Assembly: GCA_026710105.1 (NCBI GenBank)
Contig: JAPORR010000106.1
Location: forward strand, 1-39,934
Source of the DNA: Alphaproteobacteria bacterium
GTDB taxonomy: Bacteria > Pseudomonadota > Alphaproteobacteria > Bin95
Direction: 5' to 3'
DNA: 39,934 nt
Shown here: in pieces, positions 36,157 through 39,934 of the stretch
How the letters are laid out: every line of letters starts with the position of its first letter
Numbering within the stretch: the first letter of the stretch is position 1
The notes under the pieces: model-generated
The model's input: only the letters and a program-made list of their open reading frames with translations
What the model was told of the DNA's origin: nothing
The model's database searches: none
Made by a program: the position numbers and the translations under genes

Positions 36157-36245
36157 GACGCGAGGCGCCGGCGTGCAACACCCCCTGCGCTTGTAGCAAG
36201 TAGAGCACCGTAGGACGCGTCAGTTGTGACGTCTTATACTCAAAG

Positions 36246-36273
36246 CCCCGAGGTCAATACACTGACCTCGGGG
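36246..36273 (+). terminator. Strong hairpin between dctP and dctQ
   Basis: CCCCGAGGTCA and TGACCTCGGGG form a perfect 11-bp stem with a 6-base loop (ATACAC). The following TATTCAATC is only weakly U-rich, so it fits an attenuator or mRNA-stabilising stem better than a full terminator. It lies 90 bases after the dctP stop and 116 before the dctQ start. It could keep binding protein in excess over the membrane subunits. Confidence 0.7.
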
Positions 36274-36388
36274 TATTCAATCATAGCGCGCCTCGGGCAA
36301 AACTAAAGGGCGGGTCGCACTGACAATATCACTGTGGCTGTCGGTGCATGTATAGTTCGCCAGAGACCAGTCTGTATGGGAGTGGCCG

Positions 36389-36922
36389 GTGAAAGTAATC
36401 CAGTACTATCTGCGCTTTACCGACTGGATTAACGCGAGGTTCGCCTGGATCGTTGCGTTCACGATTATCCCGATGCTCTGCATCATGATCTGGGAGATCG
36501 TGATGAGATACTTCTTTAACGCACCATCACTTTGGGCCTATGAAATATCGCTTTTCCTGTATGGCGGCTACATCGTGCTTGGTGGAGCCTACACATACAT
36601 GACCGGCGGCCATGTCAATGTTGACATCATCTGGGGTCAGCTCTCGCATCGAAGGCGTGCGATACTCGATATCCTTACCAGCAGCTTTACGTTCCTTTTT
36701 CTCGGTGTGCTGTTCTGGGTATCGTTGGAGATCACCATCAATTCGTGGCAGCTCGGAGAGACCACGATGACACATTGGAAACCCATCTATTATCCGTTGC
36801 GCACGACGCTGCCGGTGGGATGCTTGCTGTTCTTGATGCAAGTTCTCGCCAAGCTAATTCGAGATGTGGCGATCGTCATCAAGGGTGAGGAAGTCTTTTC
36901 AGTACAGGTGCGGATCCCCTAA
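36389..36922 (+). CDS. dctQ: TRAP transporter small permease DctQ
   Basis: 177 residues from GTG 36389, preceded by GGGAG. Four hydrophobic segments are seen: WIVAFTIIPMLCIMIWEIVM, ISLFLYGGYIVLGGAYTYM, FTFLFLGVLFWVSLEITI and TLPVGCLLFLMQVLAKLI. The family motif MRYFFNAPSLWAYEISLFL lies after the first segment. It bridges DctP and DctM in the inner membrane. Confidence 0.93.
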   Translation: MKVIQYYLRFTDWINARFAWIVAFTIIPMLCIMIWEIVMRYFFNAPSLWAYEISLFLYGGYIVLGGAYTYMTGGHVNVDIIWGQLSHRRRAILDILTSSFTFLFLGVLFWVSLEITINSWQLGETTMTHWKPIYYPLRTTLPVGCLLFLMQVLAKLIRDVAIVIKGEEVFSVQVRIP

Positions 36923-36999
36923 CAGCTGCCTTCTCGCCCTATCTATCCACTGGCGCCTCAACTGTTATGCTTCGGCGACAATCCTTCAGGAGTTAGTTC

Positions 37000-38319
37000 A
37001 TGTTAGGCCTTGGCCCAGAGTGGCTGACATTGATCCTGTTTGGCAGTCTCGTCGTGCTGCTACTTGCAGGGTTGCCGTTGGTTTTCGCGATCGGCGGTGT
37101 CGCAACGTTCTTCATCATCGTCTTGTGGGGACCGCATGCATTGCCGATCCTCGCAAATCGAACCTACATGGCCATGGACCTATTCCTGCTCGTGGCCGTG
37201 CCGATGTTCATATTCATGGGTGCCATGCTGCAACGATGCGGCATCGCCGAAGAAATGTATGAATTGATGTATCACTGGATGGGGGGGCTCCGCGGGGGGC
37301 TCGCGGCCGGGACAGTGCTCATCTGTACACTGTTTGCAGCGATGGTCGGCATTAGCGGGGCCGCTACCACCTCGATGGGCCTGATTGCACTGCCCTCGAT
37401 GCTCAAACGCGGCTACAAGAAAGACATAGCACTCGGTTGCATATCAGCAGGGGGATCGCTTGGAATCCTGATTCCGCCGAGCGTGCTGATGATCATTCTC
37501 GCTCTGACCTCGAGACTATCGGTTGGCCAAATGTTCATTGCCGGCATTCTACCCGGATTGTTGCTCAGTTCATTGTTTGTCGGATATATCCTGATCCGCT
37601 GTTACATCCAAAAGGGCATGGGGCCGAGCGTGCCACCGGATGATCGACTTCCTGCGGCTGAACGCTTCAGACTTCTGGGGGCGTTATTGCTTCCCGTCGG
37701 CCTGATTTTTGCGGTGATGGGATCTATGTTCTTCGGCCTCGCCACCCCCAGCGAGGCTTCGGCAATCGGTGCTCTTGGCGCGATTGTCAGCGCGATGATC
37801 AAGCGGTCGTTCAACTGGAAGAACTTTACCTCGGCCTTGTTCATCACGCTGCGATTGAGCGCGATGGTAATCTGGATTGTATTCGCCGCCTCGGCGTTTA
37901 CAGCACTCTATGCGGTAACTGGCGCCTCTTCGCTCGTGGGTGAGTTGATCAAGGGCGTCGGCGATCCATGGATGGTGATCATTACCATGCAGGTCATCCT
38001 GCTCGTGCTGGGCATGTTCTTCGACCCCGCGGGAATCGTTCTGCTGACCGCTCCCCTATTTTTCCCGATTGTCACTTCGCTTGGCTTCGATCCGCTTTGG
38101 TTCGCGATATTGTTCGTGATCAATATGGAGCTGGCCTTTCTGACACCGCCATTCGGATTCAACTTGTTCTACATGAAGGCGGTTGTGCCACCGGGCGTGA
38201 CTATGATGGATATATACAAATCGGCGACGCCGTTTGTCTTGCTCATGATACTGGGGCTGATCCTCTGCATGATTTTCCCCGAGATCATTACCTGGCTGCC
38301 GGGCCTGATGAGAACCTGA
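37000..38319 (+). CDS. dctM: TRAP transporter large permease DctM
   Basis: 439 residues; Shine-Dalgarno CAGGAG lies 8 bases before ATG 37000. About twelve membrane segments are present, with the DctM patterns LFLLVAVPMFIFMGAMLQR, GGLRGGLAAGTVLICTLFAA, GSLGILIPPSVLMIILAL and FATPSEASAIGALGA-like LATPSEASAIGALGA. The C-terminus has NMELAFLTPPFGFNLFYMKA. It is the sodium-driven channel of the TRAP system. A gene start with a good ribosome site follows at 38381 but is broken by transposon debris. Confidence 0.95.
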   Translation: MLGLGPEWLTLILFGSLVVLLLAGLPLVFAIGGVATFFIIVLWGPHALPILANRTYMAMDLFLLVAVPMFIFMGAMLQRCGIAEEMYELMYHWMGGLRGGLAAGTVLICTLFAAMVGISGAATTSMGLIALPSMLKRGYKKDIALGCISAGGSLGILIPPSVLMIILALTSRLSVGQMFIAGILPGLLLSSLFVGYILIRCYIQKGMGPSVPPDDRLPAAERFRLLGALLLPVGLIFAVMGSMFFGLATPSEASAIGALGAIVSAMIKRSFNWKNFTSALFITLRLSAMVIWIVFAASAFTALYAVTGASSLVGELIKGVGDPWMVIITMQVILLVLGMFFDPAGIVLLTAPLFFPIVTSLGFDPLWFAILFVINMELAFLTPPFGFNLFYMKAVVPPGVTMMDIYKSATPFVLLMILGLILCMIFPEIITWLPGLMRT

Positions 38320-38380
38320 TACATCCGCTGATCGACACGACACTCAGTCAATCCAAGGTTGAGCCAATCGGAGGTTGACA

Positions 38381-38581
38381 ATGGGGGAAGTCCAAGTTCC
38401 TAACGGAATTCGTTGTGTCTCGCCGTCAACTTCTGAATCTACCTTTCGATCCCTACCAACTTCTCATGTGCCGCCGCCAGATCGATCTCGACTTACGGCA
38501 ATGCCCCGAAGCGCCCTTTCCGCCGCGTTGTTCGTCAGGCAGATGGTACGCGAGGAGGACACCTTCCAGATTGGTTTCTGA
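38381..38581 (+). pseudogene. Truncated gene start after dctM, running into IS66 debris
   Basis: CGGAGG lies 6 bases before ATG 38381, a genuine-looking start (MGEVQVPNGIRCVSP). From about 38498 the frame runs antisense through an IS66 transposase scrap and stops at 38581. The first 20 or so residues are probably what remains of the fourth gene of the TRAP operon; its identity is not readable. Confidence 0.5.
38497..38553 (-). pseudogene. IS66 transposase C-terminal scrap
   Basis: On the minus strand the translation ICLTNNAAERALRGIAV is the well-known C-terminal motif of IS66-type transposases (TNNAAERALR). The residues after IAV diverge, so only about 17 are recognisable. It points opposite to the IS66 N-terminal piece that starts at 38676. 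Confidence 0.7.
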
Positions 38582-38675
38582 TTTTTGAGACTCACGCCTG
38601 CGATGTAATACCAGCGGCGGATCGCGGCCTCCGGCTCCCCGGCACTGTGCTACCAGGCGGGCGGCGCTTACGGAG

Positions 38676-39268
38676 ATGGACCTCGACACGCTGACGCCCG
38701 GACAGGCGGCGAGGCAGGCGCTTGCGGCGCTGGAGACGCTACGTGTCGAGAACGAGGCGTTGGCGGCGGACAAGGCCTGTCTTGCCGCTGCGAACGACGC
38801 GCTGACGGAAGAGCGCGCTTGTCTGGCGGGTGAGAATGAGGCGCGGGCCGCACGCATCCGCCGTCTGGAACATCTGAACCTGGAACTGATTACTGTATGG
38901 CAAGCGGTCGGAGAAGCTGTCGGTGGACGAGCGCCAGCTGGCGTTCGAAGAGCTTGAGGGCGCGTCTGCGGAGGTGGAGGCCGCGGGGCCGCCGGAAGAG
39001 ACCCCTCGCCGGCGCGCTCGCAGAAGCGTCCTCGCCCGGCGCGCAATATCGGCCATTTGCCGGCACACCTGCCCCGGATCGAGCAGGTAATCGAGCCGAA
39101 GAGCACGCTCTGCCCCTGCGGCTGCGGGGAGATGGTGCGGATCGGCGAGGATCGCAGCGAGAGGCTCGAGATCGTGCCGGCGCAGCTTCGGGTGATCGTC
39201 ACGGTGCGCCCGAAATACGCCTGCCGGACTTGCGAGGAGGGCGTCGCCCAGGCGCCGGCGCCCGCCCG
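38676..39268 (+). pseudogene. IS66 TnpC transposase N-terminal remnant, two frameshifts
   Basis: ATG 38676 begins MDLDTLTPGQAARQALAALE and a coiled coil (ENEALAADKACLAAANDALT). After RRLEHL the frame shifts near 38890 to LYGKRSEKLSVDERQLAFEE. It shifts back near 39024 to KRPRPARNIGHLPAHLPRIE, then CPCGCGEMVRIGEDRSERLE (the zinc-finger-like C-x-C-x motif) and PKYACRTCEEGVAQAPAPAR. That is the correct order for IS66 TnpC. The catalytic C-terminal part is missing: at about 39268 the sequence joins a relaxase fragment on the other strand. Confidence 0.8.
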
Positions 39269-39439
39269 GCGGAACGCTTCCGGATCGACCGGGCCGGAGA
39301 GCCCGAGCGCCTCGGCGCCCTTGCCCGCCCAGGCGCTCGCTTCCTTATGCGCGGCGTCTTCCTTCGCGTAGTAGCCGTCCTTCTCGGAATAACCCACGCC
39401 CTGCGACGGCGCCGCAATCTTGCCGATGGACGCTACCAT
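39269..39439 (-). pseudogene. MobF (TrwC/TraA-type) conjugative relaxase, N-terminal fragment
   Basis: From ATG 39439, with AAGG 8 bases upstream, the protein reads MVASIGKIAAPSQGVGYSEK, DGYYAKEDAAHKEASAWAGK and GAEALGLSGPVDPEAFRR, then loses homology at the IS66 junction. The GYYAK...ASAWxGKGAExLGLSGPVD pattern matches the start of MobF relaxases such as TrwC. About 57 of the usual 900 or more residues remain, so it is dead. It shows that this edge once carried a conjugative or mobilisable element. Confidence 0.8.
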
Positions 39440-39602
39440 CGCCGCAGCCTTGCGACGGTGGCGGAATGAGCGGATTCTTGCCTGTCCATAGAGGCCAGAT
39501 ATGCGCCCGCGAAGCGGAGAACAAGGGCCGAACGAACGGTCTCTCCTCCAGTCATCTCCTGTCCTCTCATGTCCCCGTATGGCCGCAAAAGTCGCAGAAT
39601 GT

Positions 39603-39618
39603 AGCCCCGGCCGGGGCT
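39603..39618. promoter_or_regulatory. 16-base perfect palindrome before the antitoxin gene
   Basis: AGCCCCGGCCGGGGCT is a perfect inverted repeat 58 bases before ATG 39676, in the gap between divergent genes. It is flanked by two copies of GCAAAAG. It could be an operator for autoregulation by the antitoxin or a relaxase-region control site; the sequence alone cannot decide. Confidence 0.35.
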
Positions 39619-39675
39619 TGCAAAAGCCATGTCAGCGTGATAACAATTTGATAACCAGCGGCTGGAGGCGAACCC

Positions 39676-39934
39676 ATGGTGACGATCAATGTGCGGCGGC
39701 TCGATGACGACGTGGTGGACCGCCTGAAGGCGCGCGCCTCGCGCAACAACCGCTCCCTGGAGGGCGAGGCGCGCCACATCCTGCAATGTGCCGCCGACGA
39801 CGACATGGCGGCGAAGCGCGCGGCGTTCGCGGAGACCATCAAGCGGCGGCGTCCCCTGACCGAAGGGCGCAAGCACACACCGGCGGAAGTGCTGATCCGC
39901 GAGGACCGCGACCGCGGCCATCGCGACGACTACT
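39676..39934 (+). CDS. FitA-like ribbon-helix-helix antitoxin, cut by the window end
   Basis: 86 residues are visible and the frame is still open at the edge. MVTINVRRLDDDVVDRLKAR and ASRNNRSLEGEARHILQCAA form a ribbon-helix-helix domain as in FitA/plasmid-stability antitoxins. GGAGG is about 7 bases before the ATG. The tail PAEVLIREDRDRGHRDDY is typical of the toxin-contact region. A PIN-domain toxin would be expected directly to the right. It is close to a MobF relaxase fragment, fitting a mobile-element origin. Confidence 0.8.
   Translation, partial: MVTINVRRLDDDVVDRLKARASRNNRSLEGEARHILQCAADDDMAAKRAAFAETIKRRRPLTEGRKHTPAEVLIREDRDRGHRDDY

Noticed and set aside
38453-39439. A single 328-residue minus-strand gene
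   Set aside because: Only the first 57 or so residues match a relaxase; the rest is antisense to the IS66 remnant and another scrap, so it is a chance fusion of debris.
39433-39921. 162-residue minus-strand frame at the right edge
   Set aside because: It is antisense to the antitoxin, which has a ribosome site and ribbon-helix-helix motifs.

Overview
The window comes from a GC-rich alphaproteobacterium, probably of the Rhodospirillales or a related order. This rests on the GcrA-family cell-cycle regulator, the block ffh-rpsP-rimM-trmD-rplS followed directly by leuC-leuD, a Tat-dependent TRAP transporter and frequent GTGA/ATGA stop-start overlaps. Assignments come from reading motifs in translated sequence; no database search was possible.

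Layout, left to right. (1) 1-225 is a frameshifted scrap of an IS256-type transposase, followed by a glutathione S-transferase and a cupin protein. (2) 1487-9140 (minus strand) is a tight operon: a MurG-like glycosyltransferase, two GT4 glycosyltransferases, a histidine phosphatase, a second MurG-like glycosyltransferase, a NodB-like deacetylase, a nucleotide-sugar dehydrogenase and a RidA protein. (3) Divergent from it (9303-12929, plus) are an unusual ABC-exporter-like protein with an apparently dead ATPase site and a long insertion, a stand-alone cyclic-nucleotide-binding domain protein and a small SAM-methyltransferase-like protein. Regions 2 and 3 are the best candidate for an undescribed system: assembly of a surface or lipid-linked glycan next to a membrane protein that looks like a sensor or regulated scaffold rather than a pump. 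(4) An orphan antitoxin, two glycosyltransferases of the type annotated as 'arsenosugar', and an FAD oxidoreductase/MFS/thioesterase operon. (5) The core block ffh-rpsP-rimM-trmD-rplS-leuC-leuD. (6) On the minus strand, pobA, an MFS transporter, cutA and tRNA-Pro(GGG), then an unknown protein, an HMG-CoA-lyase-like enzyme and a di-iron ferritin-like protein. (7) On the plus strand, gcrA and a methylcrotonyl-CoA-carboxylase-type beta subunit. (8) A zinc-homeostasis operon: a His-rich ZnuA-like binding protein, a CobW/COG0523 GTPase and a WD40 propeller. (9) A TRAP transporter (dctP, dctQ, dctM) with a strong hairpin between dctP and dctQ. (10) A scrapyard from about 38381 to the end: a truncated gene start, two opposed IS66 transposase fragments, the N-terminus of a MobF conjugative relaxase and a FitA-like antitoxin running off the window.

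How the parts fit: catabolic modules (leucine/acyl-CoA, 4-hydroxybenzoate, TRAP uptake) and zinc supply flank housekeeping genes, and the accessory content lies in the glycan/ABC cluster and the two degraded mobile-element edges. No rRNA or CRISPR array was seen.
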